Positions 1-9,055 of a DNA stretch of 64,000 nucleotides are shown in pieces (position 1 is the stretch's first letter; each line of letters starts with the position of its first letter). This DNA is from Symbiodinium sp. CCMP2592 (Eukaryota > Sar > Dinophyceae > Suessiales > Symbiodiniaceae). Location: contig CAJNDT010005791.1 of the NCBI GenBank assembly GCA_905221615.1, positions 196,736 through 260,735 of the forward strand, read 5' to 3'. The notes under the pieces are model-generated. The model had not been told where the DNA came from, ran no database searches, and saw only the letters and a program-made list of their open reading frames with translations. Made by a program: the position numbers and the translations under genes.

Positions 1-162
1 TCCAGCCTGGCTGAGGGGTGGAAGGCTGGAGTGCGGGAGGGGAGGGAGTGAGGGAGGGAGGGAGGGAGGGAGTGAGGGAGGGAGGGAGGGAGTGAATGAG
101 GGAGTGAGGGAGGGAGGGAGGGAGCGAATCAGGGAATGAGGGAGTCAGGGAATGAATGAGTG

Positions 163-780
163 GTTGAGACGTTGATGCCGTCCGTATCTGCCGTATCGTG
201 TTTCGCTAGTGGTTTCCATGATGTTCCATGCAAAAATGCAATATTTGTCAAGAAAGTGAGAGTTCGCGGGGCCACCAGCGACGGGCAGAGTTCGAAAAAA
301 CTGGTCTATGAAGTGTTTGACACGTTCAGTCCGTCCGTATTTGCCGTGTCGTTGTCCGCTAGTGCTTTCCATGCAAAAAAGGCAAGATTGTCAAGAAACT
401 GAGAGTGGCGCAGCCACCAGGGACAGTGCAGAGTTCGAAAAAATGGTGTATGAAGTGTTTGACACATTCAGACCGTCCGCATCTGCCGTGTTGTATTTCG
501 CTAGTACTTTCCGTGCAAAAATGCAATATTGTCTAGAAATTGAGAGTTCGCGCAGCAACCAGCCGCAGTGCAGAGTTCGAAAAAAATGGTGTGTGAAGTG
601 TTTGACACGTTGAGGCCGTCCGTATCTGCCGTGTTGTATTTCGCTAGTGCTTTCCATGCAAAAAAGGCAACATTGTCTAGAAATTGAGAGTTAGCGCAGC
701 CACCAGCCGCAGTGCAGAGTTCGAAAAAAATGGTGTATCAAGTGTTTGACACGTTCAGGTTGTGAGTATCTTCTGGGGGA
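163..780. repeat. ~142-bp tandem repeat, about five units
   Basis: The phrase AAGTGTTTGACACGTTCAG recurs near 312, 455, 597 and 742, spaced 142-145 bp, with a more diverged first unit at 163. Each unit also carries GAGTTCGAAAAAA, CGTCCGTATCTGCCGTG and TTTCCATGCAAAAA. The same set recurs at about 9170-9787. No function is apparent. Confidence 0.8.
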
Positions 781-1044
781 GCGCGGGAGGGAGGGAGGGA
801 AGGAGGGAAGGAGGAGGAAAGGAGGGAACAGGGAGGGAGGGAAGGGAGGGAGGGAGGGAGCGAGGGAGGGAGGGAGGGAGGGGCGGGAAAGAGAGAGAGA
901 GAGAGAGAGAATTACTGAAAGTGACAGTGAGAGCGAGAGTGAGAGTCAGAGTGCGAGTGCGAGTGCGGGTGAGAGTGAGGGTGAGAGTGAGTGTGCGCGT
1001 GAGTGTGAGCGAGAGGGAGAGAGAGTGCCCAGGTGATGGCGGGG

Positions 1045-1152
1045 TCGTCAAAGTCAGAGGCAGCCGCTTTTGAAGTGTAGTGCTCGTGACCGCTGCGGAG
1101 TCGTCAAAGTCAGAGGCAGCCGCTTTTGAAGTGTAGTGCTCGTGACCGCTGA
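1045..1152. repeat. 56-bp tandem duplication
   Basis: TCGTCAAAGTCAGAGGCAGC starts at 1045 and again at 1101, and the sequence after each is the same through GTGCTCGTGACCGCTG. The pair is repeated inside copy B at about 10053-10160. Confidence 0.8.
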
Positions 1153-1417
1153 TCCTGTTTGTTTCCTGTTGGTCGAACCCACCCCTCCGGGGGGCGGGGC
1201 AGTGTGTCTTGCTGGCGCAGGGCTTGGGACCGCTTTATGGGGCTTGATTCCCACAGCAAGTGCTAGGAGGCCAAGTCGTGCCTGTAGAGTAAAAGCCAGC
1301 GGTGTTCAGACAGGCTATGCGATTGATTGCTTGTGCTGCATCATGCAGTTTTCCACAGCCACTAGCTGCTACTCGACATCCGTTTTCTCAGAGCAGAGGC
1401 GGTTTTGCGTTTGAAAC

Positions 1418-1476
1418 ATGGCTGCCGCAAATCCAGCAGTGGAGCTGCAGCGGATCCGCCAGGAGGTTTCTTTTGG
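1418..1476 (+). CDS. Possible first exon of the transposase gene
   Basis: An ATG at 1418 opens a short reading frame (MAAANPAVELQRIRQEVSF) that runs to a splice-donor-like G|GTAGGT at 1476-1477. It lies about 145 bp upstream of the transposase N-terminal ORF, in the same direction. The peptide looks coding but has no recognisable domain. Linking it to the downstream exons is inference. It could also be the start of an unrelated short gene. Confidence 0.25.
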
Positions 1477-1620
1477 TAGGTAGGACGACATAGAAAGGGA
1501 GCAGTTGTGCATTGTTGCTACTTTCTGTCGTGTGATTTCCTTTGGAAGGTTGCATGTCTTCGAAGAAAGATTTCTTCGTTGTCACGGACGAGAAGAGCCG
1601 AGAAGCAGCGGGAAGCCAAC

Positions 1621-2145
1621 ATGGGCTTGAATCCCCGTCAAGTGTTTGTCTTATTGGCGATTTATGTACTTACTGGTGACCCAGCGGTGGCTCTCGAGTA
1701 TATCAGCGCGAAGGCTGCGCGTGAAAGGATGGAAGAGGCAGACGCAGAAGACAAGAAACGATATGTAGAAGAGCTGTACCTCAAAACAAGCTTGGAAGAC
1801 ATAGCATCGCTGCAGGATCCTTCTGGTTCGCGGCAGGGCATTTACAAGACTGCACAGCGTTGGATTGCCAGACGAAGAACCAGAAACTTCGTGTGCAATA
1901 TGAATGCGATTGGCGTGGCTCCAAGTTCAGAGCAAGTTGCAGAAGAATATCGCAAACAAAGTGCGTCCTCTGTACCAACTACCGATGCCCGTGGATTACG
2001 AGCCTGGAGCAGTCGCTTCCGTCGCAGTTTTGCCTTCCGGCTGGGCAAGATGAAAGCGGCCAAGCCAGTGGAAGATGTTTGTGCAAAGGCCGGGTGCTGG
2101 GTTCTCGAGACTTCCTGCACGCATAACACCGCATGCTTATGGTAG
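1621..2145 (+). CDS. DDE transposase, N-terminal DNA-binding exon
   Basis: The frame from ATG 1621 gives 174 residues. It begins with a hydrophobic segment (residues about 9-22) and then a basic helix-turn-helix-like region. The part around QGIYKTAQRWIARRRT, followed by LRAWSSRFRRSFAFRLGKM, resembles the CENP-B/Tc5-type paired HTH at the N terminus of pogo-like transposases. The catalytic part is in the same frame class at 2428-3315, so the two are probably exons. A donor-like GTAGCT follows at 2142, but splicing it to the acceptor at 2427 would not keep frame, so the true junction is unknown. The assignment is moderate: HTH character is visible, but the sequence is diverged. Confidence 0.5.
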   Translation: MGLNPRQVFVLLAIYVLTGDPAVALEYISAKAARERMEEADAEDKKRYVEELYLKTSLEDIASLQDPSGSRQGIYKTAQRWIARRRTRNFVCNMNAIGVAPSSEQVAEEYRKQSASSVPTTDARGLRAWSSRFRRSFAFRLGKMKAAKPVEDVCAKAGCWVLETSCTHNTACLW

Positions 2146-2330
2146 CTGCTTGCAGTGGATCGTTCTGCACTTATCTGCGTTTCGATACCTCCTAACCAGC
2201 GGCAGCATTTGGACCCGAGGATTGAGGGGCCGCATCGCTTTCGACTCCATGCGGGGATGCTTTTTGAGCTCATTTTTGGACCCTCTTTTTGGAGCTGCTT
2301 TCTAAGGCTAACTCGTGGAAGCACTTACAA

Positions 2331-2381
2331 CCCCAAAACGAGGCTCCAAAATGAGGCCTCGTTCTGGCTCCAGTTTTGGGG
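2331..2381. repeat. Hairpin inside the putative transposase intron
   Basis: CCCCAAAAC (2331-2339) pairs with GTTTTGGGG (2373-2381), and GAGGC/GCCTC repeats lie inside. It sits about 45 bp before the splice-acceptor-like TTGCCTGCAG (ends 2427). Hairpin-bearing short introns resemble dinoflagellate introner-type elements, but this is one example only. Confidence 0.45.
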
Positions 2382-2427
2382 CCCAATTTGGGTTCAATTT
2401 CGGTAAGCCATTTCTCGTTGCCTGCAG

Positions 2428-3315
2428 GCCGTGCTCTTCTGGCGCCACGCTGCTTGGTTGGAACGCTCCAGCGCGAAGCAGCCAGTCTACATCAATATAG
2501 ATGAAACGGCTTTAGCCTATTCGTTCCATGCTGCGCCTGGCCTGATACAGCGGAAATTCCACGCAGAGGTTCAAATTAGACCTCAAGACGCACGTGGGTG
2601 CATCACCCACGTCGCTCTCGTCTCAAATGTCCTCAGTGTGCAAGCGCATTTGCCACAGATTTTAATATGTAACAAGCGTCGTCTCAGCAGAACCCTGGAG
2701 CAACAATTGCAAAGCGTTGTTCCCTCCACCGTGACTCTCTGTCGTGAGGATTCCTCATGGAATTCAGCACGACATATGGTCTCCTTGCTAACTCTCTTGG
2801 GTCAGCTCTTTCGCATCCGCTTCCCGCAATATCAGGCCATTGTTGTCTTCGACGCGGCCTCGTGCCATCTTTCTCCGGGCGTCATAAGAGAAGGACGCCT
2901 CCAGGGGTTATTCATGCTGCCGGTGCCCCCAGGCATGACGTCCTACCTGCAGCCTTTAGATTTATGGTGTTTTGGACCATATAAGAAATGGTTGGAGCGC
3001 GAAAACCGCCAGCAGCGAATTTGCCAAAATGGGCTCGTGTCTCTAGAGACTTGGTTTAGAACAATTTTCAAAGCGTGTACAGACTACTGGACGAATCGTC
3101 CCTTTTGGAAGGCCTTTGCACAGGCAGGCCTTCCCACATCCGAGCAAAGGTTGCATGGCAAGCTTGCCTCGCTGTTCCCGGAGGGAATTCCCAGTCTGGA
3201 GCAAGCTTTGTCTCCAGATGAATTTGCACAGTTGTTGCCTAAAAGGCACGACTTGACCCGGACTTTTTCTGACTGGGTGGGCGGTCCCCGGCGAGAGGTG
3301 CCGGTGCTTTCCTAA
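2428..3315 (+). CDS. DDE transposase catalytic exon (pogo/Tc-like, DDE_1 type)
   Basis: The frame opens directly after an acceptor-like TTGCCTGCAG and runs about 295 codons to a stop at 3313-3315. It shows the three catalytic blocks of the DDE_1 family: NIDETAL (first Asp), VVFDAASCH (second Asp) and PPGMTSYLQPLD (third acid, Asp). There are 35 residues between the second and third acids, giving a DD35D layout as in pogo/Tigger-type transposases. The protein would cut and paste a DNA transposon in the nucleus. The catalytic frame has no internal stop, so this copy may be recent, but I could not find terminal inverted repeats that delimit the element. The C terminus may continue in exons at about 3692-3755 and 3811-3944. 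Confidence 0.8.
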   Translation, partial: AVLFWRHAAWLERSSAKQPVYINIDETALAYSFHAAPGLIQRKFHAEVQIRPQDARGCITHVALVSNVLSVQAHLPQILICNKRRLSRTLEQQLQSVVPSTVTLCREDSSWNSARHMVSLLTLLGQLFRIRFPQYQAIVVFDAASCHLSPGVIREGRLQGLFMLPVPPGMTSYLQPLDLWCFGPYKKWLERENRQQRICQNGLVSLETWFRTIFKACTDYWTNRPFWKAFAQAGLPTSEQRLHGKLASLFPEGIPSLEQALSPDEFAQLLPKRHDLTRTFSDWVGGPRREVPVLS

Positions 3316-3691
3316 ACATCTTGAAGCATGCAGAGAAGACGTGCTGCCGCAAAAAATTGCAACTGTACAGGAACGACTTGTGCCCCTAGCGTATCAGCTG
3401 CTGCCAAGCACTCTGATTTTGGCTCCGGCCATCAAGCAGTTAATATGGCGCTTGCTGAGTTCTCTGCTTGGCTCCAGCAAACCCTGCCTTAAAACACCGT
3501 GCTGAAGGCATGGCAAACAACGAGGCAGGTCAACACTGTTTCACAGCACCCCTGCTGAAACAAAGCGCCCCGCCCGAGGCCGAGGTTGCGGGACCTGAGC
3601 TTCCACGAGAGCCCGACCGTGTGGAACTGCCCCAGGTAGCCATGCCAAAAAAGCATCCACAGGAGCAGCTGCTCACTCGTATCTACGCAGG

Positions 3692-3944
3692 AAACGCTGA
3701 ACGAACGCCTTGCTGCCCTAAAAGCTGCCAGGGCAGCTGCGAAGGCTCACAGCATTGTGTGTCTTAGGAGGCTCAGGCCCTTTCTTGTACAGCCTTGTGT
3801 GCCTCTCCAGGTACAAGCCAAGCAGCTGAGCAAGGTGGTAAAGGCCGAAACAAAAAAGCTCAAAAAAGCGCGGGCGGTGGCACGAAAGCTGAGCGAGGCA
3901 GACTTGCTAGGGCTTCTTGTAGAAAAGAGGCAACCAGTTCTCTG
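3692..3944 (+). CDS. Putative C-terminal coiled-coil exons of the transposase gene
   Basis: Two short coding-like pieces lie here. The first (about 3692-3755) reads QETLNERLAALKAARAAAKA and onward, an alanine-rich helix. The second begins after an acceptor-like CCTCTCCAG (ends 3810) and reads VQAKQLSKVVKAETKKLKK, continuing through a charged helix to a TGA at 3942-3944. Both are heptad-like and basic, suiting a transposase tail. The join to the 2428-3315 exon is inference, since that frame has its own stop at 3315. Confidence 0.35.
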
Positions 3945-4367
3945 AGAGTGGGAGCTGGAAGCTTCTAGAAACTGTTTTTTCGAAAGCTTTTCCCTCGTTT
4001 CTCACTCCCGCAGCTGATGCTCTTGATAATCTGCAGACTTCTTCTGAAGTCGACAAGTTTGTGCAGACTCCAAACTTTTCTTCTGCACTCTAAACGCCTG
4101 TGCTGTTGCTGCTTTCTGCAAGAGAAGCAGATGCAGCGACACGTGCCTTGAAAATATTGCTGCTTTGTTTTGCTGAAATGATGTCGGAGATTGTGGCAGT
4201 AGTCCTGTGAAGTTTTCATTCGCTCTTTTGCAAGTAACAAGTCGTAGCCGTGATGCCTTTGTCCTAACATGTTCAGACTTTTGGCAAGAACATTGTTAAT
4301 GTGCTTTGGGGAAGACTGAAGACAGCAGTGCACGGCAGCATGAGCTCAACAATGGTGTGCTTTGTCT
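3945..4367. other. Non-coding spacer
   Basis: No gene is supported here. The stretch leads from the transposase exons into the tandem array and contains scattered CTTCTGAAG/CTTTGTT-type sequence without clear repeats. Confidence 0.4.
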
Positions 4368-6540
4368 GCGATGGATCGGTCGTGACCTGAGATGCTAGCC
4401 TGTCTCTGCGTTGTTGCGGCCGTTCTTGCAAGCCCTGCTGTCCTATTTAGGAAAATATTGCATCGGATCAAGCTTTTGAGATTTCGGAAGATATTGCATC
4501 GGATCAAACTTTTGAGAAATAGGAAGTTATTGCTTCGGATCAACCTTTTGAGATGTGCTCTGGAGTACTGCTAGCGATGGTAGAGACAGCAGTGCAGTGC
4601 AGTACAGCGGCATCTGACGACTGAAGACAGTAGTGCAGTGCAGCAAATACTGCGCCGTTCTTGAGGTGTGATTTTTTTTGCGACGGATCAGTCGTGACCT
4701 GAGATCCAAGCCTCTTTCTGTGCTGTTGCTGCCGTTCTTGCAAGTAGCCGCGTCGTGCTGTCATATTTGGGAAGATATTGCATCGGATTAACCTTTTGAG
4801 ATTTAGGACATAATTGCATCGGATCAAGCTTTTGAGATGTGCTCTGGAGTGCTGTAAACGATGCTAGGGACAGCAGTGCAGTGCAGCGCAGTGCAGTGCA
4901 TCTGAAGACTGAAGACAGCAGCGCAGTGCAGCATCAGCTCAATAATGCGCCGTTCTTGAGGTGTGATTTTTTTTGCGACGGATCAGTCGTGACCTGAGAT
5001 CCAAGCCTCTTCTGTGCTGTTGCGGCCGTTCTTGCAAGTAGCCGCGTCGTGCTGTCATATTTGGGAAGATATTGCATCGGATCAACCTTTTGAGATTTAG
5101 GACATAATTGCATCGGATCAAGCTTTTGAGATGTGCTCTGGAGTGCTGTAAACGATGGTAGGGACAGCAGTGCAGTGCAGCGCAGTGCAGTGCATCTGAA
5201 GACTGAAGACAGCAGCGCAGTGCAGCATCAGCTCAATAATGCGCCGTTCTTGAGGTGTGATTTTTTTTGCCACGGATCAGTCGTGACCTGAGATCCAAGC
5301 CTCTCTCTGTGCTGTTGCGGCCGTTCTTGCAACTAGCCGCGTCGTGCTGTCATATTTGGGAAGATATTGCATCGGATCAACCTTTTGAGATTTAGGACAT
5401 AATTGCATCGGATCAAGCTTTTGAGATGTGCTCTGGAGTGCTGTAAACGATGGTAGGGACAGCAGTGCAGTGCAGCGCAGTGCAGTGCATCTGAAGACTG
5501 AAGACAGCAGCGCAGTGCAGCATCAGCTCAATGATGCGCCGTTCTTGAGGTGTGATTTTTTTTGCGACGGATCAGTCGTGACCTGAGATCCAAGCCTCTC
5601 TCTGTGCTGTTGCGGCCGTTCTTGCAAGTAGCCGCGTCGTGCTGTCATATTTGGGAAGATATTGCATCGGATCAACCTTTTGAGATTTAGGACATAATTG
5701 CAACCTTTTGAGTTGCTAACGCGGTAAAGGGCAGTGTTCGTGGTGTCGTGCTCTGGAGTGCTGCTAACGCGGCAGAGACAGCAGTGCAGCGGCAATTCAA
5801 GACTCTTCGCAGGGTTGCTCTTTCAGTTCAGCTCCTTTTAGGGTTTAGGGTTCCTCAACACATCTGGGGTTTCCCAACCAACATCTCCTTTTAGGGTTGA
5901 AGGTGTTATTTTCTGGTTTTGAGCGGAGATTTTTAGACTTCTGCCAAGAACACGCTTCCAAAGAATAGCTGGAGACTCTGCAAATCCAGTTTTACGTGGT
6001 GTGGCGCTCTGGAGTGCTGTTAACGCGGTAGAGACAGCAGTGCAGTGCAGCGGCAATTGAAGATTGAGTAGAGACAACAGTACAGTGTAGCACCGGGTAA
6101 ATCAAGCGCTGCTCCCTAGGTTTTTCTGATTTCTGACACATCGGTCGCGACCTGAGATTGACACACTGAGAACAGTCCCAGTCATGGTTTGGAGTGCCGC
6201 TACGTGATGGAGAGCGATGTTAGTGGCGTCGTGCTCTAAAGTGCTGCTATAACGCGGTAGAGACAGCAGTGCAGTGCAGCCGCAGTTTCAAGACTGACTA
6301 GAGACAACAGTACAGTGTAGCATCAGGTAAATCAAGCGCAGTTCCCTAGGCTTTTCTGATTTCTGACGCATCGGTCGCGACCTGAGATTGACAGACTCAG
6401 AACAAGTCATGGTCTGGAGTGCTGCTACGTGATAGAGAGCGATGTTAGTGGCGTCGTGCTCTGAAGTGTTGCTTTAACGCGGTAGAGACAGCAGTGCAGT
6501 GCAGCGGCAGTTTGAAGACTGAATGTTGCTGTGTCGTGCT
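4368..6540. repeat. ~295-bp tandem array with embedded GCAGTGCAGT runs
   Basis: GATCAGTCGTGACCTGAGAT recurs near 4685, 4980, 5275 and 5570 (295-bp period), with a diverged copy at 4374 and shortened relatives at about 6143 and 6370. Each unit contains TTGCATCGGATCAA, CTTTTGAGATTTAGGACATA, a GCAGTGCAGT run and a T8 tract. From about 5730 the array decays into a shorter unit (GGTAGAGACAGCAGTGCAGT). The minus-strand ORFs are by-products of the repeats. A telomere-like TTTTAGGGTTTAGGGTT lies at about 5836. Confidence 0.8.
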
Positions 6541-6968
6541 GTGGAGCGTGCGTGCAGTGCAGCTTTGTTTTCAGAATGAAAACTGCAGGCAGTGCAGTTG
6601 CCGAGGCTTGCTTGACTTCCATCGGATTTGTGACTGAACAGGGCAAAAGTCCAGCCGCTCCTTGCTTTGTAGCTTGCAGAGCAGGCGTTGACGCAATTTA
6701 CACTTCGGCATTGTCCTGCTCCCACCACGTACACTTCACAGCGTAGAAGCGCCGCACGATGCAAAGAGATGCCTGTTTTGCTCGCTACCCCCCTCCTTGG
6801 TTTCATTTTGCTCGGGATGCGCTGCTCATGTTGCTCGCTTTGTCTCCCCAGTTTTATTGCTCAAAGGACGCTCTTCTGGTCGCTCAAGCGTGGATCCACC
6901 AAGAAAAAGACATGCCATCGTCCACCTGGGCCGAAGGACTGGAGACCACTAGTAGCTGGAAGGCCACA
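6541..6968 (+). other. Possible upstream exon region of the Rep gene
   Basis: An open frame from about 6759 reads through FHFARDALLMLLALSPQFYC and reaches a donor-like CA|GTGAGC at about 6968, followed by a hairpin-bearing stretch and an acceptor-like TTTCCACAG (ends 7178). It could be an upstream exon of the Rep ORF or a chance ORF. It shows no known domain. The rest of the interval has no supported feature. Confidence 0.25.
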
Positions 6969-6981
6969 GTGAGCCCCGTGA

Positions 6982-7050
6982 GGCGTTCCTTTTTTTCTGC
7001 TCTGGGAGAATAATAATTCTATTCTCCCACAGCGGGAAAAAAGGAATGCC
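6982..7050. repeat. Long imperfect hairpin (~31-bp arms) in putative intron
   Basis: The arm GGCGTTCCTTTTTTTCTGCT, continuing GGGAGAATA, pairs with its near-complement ending GGGAAAAAAGGAATGCC. About 27 of 31 positions match, with a short AT loop. It lies between donor-like GTGAGC (6969) and acceptor-like CCTTTCCACAG, so it may be an intron-borne inverted-repeat element. Confidence 0.6.
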
Positions 7051-7233
7051 TTCCCCACTAGGGGGATTTCCATCTGGAAGGTTCCTTTGCGTTCCTTTCC
7101 GCTCTGTTTTCCACCAGAAACGTGGAAGTCGCAAGGGTTCTGACAGGTTTGGTGTTCCCTTTCCATTCCTTTCCACAGTTTTGGACATCCAGTGATCTGT
7201 TCTGCCGTTGGCGCGTGGCCCAAAGTTGCTTCA

Positions 7234-8718
7234 ATGAAGCGCCGGCGTTTGCTATATAAGCAGCCTCTTCCTGCCGCGCCGTCGAGTGATGAGCTTGGGC
7301 AGGTGAGAACGCTTGTGAGAGACAAGTGGGTTGCCTCCTACCTTGCCGAGCATGGACGTGGGGGTCAGGATGCACGTGCTGCGGCCAAACGAGAGTTCAC
7401 CTCAGCCGCCAACAAGCGTCAGATGCTGAGTTCCATGCTGGAGTCTGGGCAGGTACCACCCCGGCTTCATGCAGCAGCCACCCGTCTAATCATGGCTTGG
7501 ACATCTGAGACGCCCCTCCGTGGCCCACATGAGGTGGAGGAGGATGTCATGAGTTCGTACCGTGGCAGTGGGACTATGTTTCGGTATTCAGGGTCGTGGA
7601 GCCGTGTGGACGATGCCGCAATGTCGGCGGTGCTGGTTGCGAAGGGTCACAATGGCATTTCTGAGGTATGCAGTCGCCTCAAGTGTCACCCCTATGTGCA
7701 AGGATTGTGGGACGAGTTCTCGGCCTTCAGGCAGCAGCTGGTGTCAAGCACACCTATCACGCGCTGGACTGCAGCCATGGAGCTACATGTGGAAGCTTCG
7801 CTTGCGGCCAACCCTCCCATTCCATTGGTACACATACATTTTATGTTTGATGCCATTGGCAAGACCATCTCATTTCGAAATGAGCCTGGATTGAAGTTTC
7901 GCAACTCGCAGCCGTACAGGTCGCTTGCAGCACCAGTCGCCCGCGGACGGGCTTGCAAACGAGCCTATGATCAGGGGCACTTTTACTTGACTCCGCTCAA
8001 GACAGGTGCCATACTCCATGCCACAAATGCACCACCGTTCAAGTCCTATGCAGTGTCTCCAGAATGGATCACAAGCATGTGGCAAGGGGATAAATTGTCT
8101 CCGGAATCGGCCAAGGAACTCTATCTCAAGTGCAAAAAGCACGTCAAACAGTATTGTGACAATGTCACATCACAGGTCCAGATGACCCAGCAGAGCAACT
8201 TGCAGGAACGCCAGGCTGCAGCACAGGCAGCCTTGCTCCGCATGCATCGTCCTCGGGTGTATCTGGAACCAGTGGAACAAGAGTTCTTGCCTCAATTCCA
8301 GGTGGATGCTTTCAGACGACGCTTCTTGGTGCTGGACGGACCCACGAAGCTCGGCAAGACGATCTTTGCCTCCAGCCTTGCAGGACCCGAACACACTCTG
8401 GAGTTGAATTGTGCATCGTCCATGGAACCCAATTTGCGGGACTTCAACAATGATGTTCATCGCGCGATCGTGTTTGATGAGGCATCTTGTGCCATGGTTC
8501 TCCGGCACAAGAAGCTTTTCCAGGGTGGTGTGCAACCACTGGAACTGGCCAGCTCCAACACGAATTGCTACTCTTACAAGGTTTGGGTCTATGGCACGAT
8601 GATGATCGTCACAAGCAACACCTGGACTGCAGAGTTGCATGAGCTGTCACCTGAGGACGCATCATGGCTGCGTTCCAATTCGGTGCACGTCTACTGCACA
8701 CAGAAATTGTATTGCTAA
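7234..8718 (+). CDS. CRESS-DNA-type replication initiator (Rep-like, HUH endonuclease + SF3-like helicase)
   Basis: This single uninterrupted frame of 494 codons starts at ATG 7234 (MKRRRLLYKQ). An in-frame GTG at 7192 and a spliced upstream start are alternatives. The N-terminal half carries an HUH motif (VHIHF, H200 and H202), and about 43 residues later RAYDQGHFY supplies a candidate nucleophile Tyr245. The C-terminal half is a P-loop helicase: Walker A GPTKLGKT (369-376), Walker B IVFDEA (412-417) and motif C MMIVTSN (about 457-463), ending SWLRSNSVHVYC. This order matches Rep proteins of circular ssDNA viruses and related plasmids, which nick the origin and unwind DNA for rolling-circle replication. 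No capsid gene is nearby. It looks like an integrated, still open rep gene or part of a Rep-bearing mobile element. The domain calls are from motifs; precise affinity is unknown. Confidence 0.75.
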   Translation: MKRRRLLYKQPLPAAPSSDELGQVRTLVRDKWVASYLAEHGRGGQDARAAAKREFTSAANKRQMLSSMLESGQVPPRLHAAATRLIMAWTSETPLRGPHEVEEDVMSSYRGSGTMFRYSGSWSRVDDAAMSAVLVAKGHNGISEVCSRLKCHPYVQGLWDEFSAFRQQLVSSTPITRWTAAMELHVEASLAANPPIPLVHIHFMFDAIGKTISFRNEPGLKFRNSQPYRSLAAPVARGRACKRAYDQGHFYLTPLKTGAILHATNAPPFKSYAVSPEWITSMWQGDKLSPESAKELYLKCKKHVKQYCDNVTSQVQMTQQSNLQERQAAAQAALLRMHRPRVYLEPVEQEFLPQFQVDAFRRRFLVLDGPTKLGKTIFASSLAGPEHTLELNCASSMEPNLRDFNNDVHRAIVFDEASCAMVLRHKKLFQGGVQPLELASSNTNCYSYKVWVYGTMMIVTSNTWTAELHELSPEDASWLRSNSVHVYCTQKLYC

Positions 8719-8757
8719 TGACTGCTAATGCATGAGTGACTATGGCGAAGAAAGGGC

Positions 8758-9055
8758 CACGTCTGCTGCTGTCACTTTGGTGCAAGGCTTCCAAGACCAC
8801 GTCAGATTTTCTCACTCTGGGGCCAGTGCCGAGGCAGAGAGTTTCAAGCTAGGACGTCTGCTGTTTTCAGTTTGGGGTGACAGTGCCTCCCAAGATGACG
8901 TTGGGTTTCCGAAGAAGGTGTTGAAAGTGCCAACGTCTGCTGTTGTCACTTCGGTGCAAGGCTTCCAAGACCACGTCAGATTTTCTCACTTTGGCGGGCA
9001 GTGCCTCCAAAAAAGGCTTCCAGCCCTCCAGCCTCCAGCCTTCCAGCCTTCCAGC
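8758..9055. repeat. 175-bp direct repeat downstream of rep
   Basis: ACGTCTGCTG(C/T)TGTCACT, followed by GGTGCAAGGCTTCCAAGACC and CACGTCAGATTTTCTCACT, occurs at about 8759 and again at about 8934. A shortened third form lies between them. The stretch then runs into CCAGCCTTCCAGCC simple sequence at the left edge of copy B. Confidence 0.7.

Larger units (their letters stand above)
17..1289. repeat. Direct repeat copy A (1.27 kb)
   Basis: This block matches 9056-10297 almost base for base. The differences seen are one ~32-bp indel in the GGGAGG-type part and length changes in homopolymer or GA runs. In order it holds GGGAGGGA simple sequence, about five ~142-bp tandem units, a purine-rich stretch, a GAGAGTGAG microsatellite, a 56-bp tandem duplication and a short unique tail. 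The right edge is sharp: after CCTGTAGAG this copy continues into TAAAAGCC, whereas copy B joins a Copia LTR fragment. Such high identity means a recent duplication or an assembly artefact. I see no protein gene in it; the long ORFs on both strands come from the simple repeats. Confidence 0.85.

Noticed and set aside
746-1073. Overlapping ~100-codon ORFs on both strands in copy A (and in copy B at 9700-10081)
   Set aside because: They are translations of GGGAGG, GAGAGA and GAGTGAG simple repeats, giving low-complexity Arg/Glu or Leu/Thr peptides.
4368-6540. CRISPR-like array
   Set aside because: Units are ~295 bp and tandem, without short repeats separated by unique spacers.
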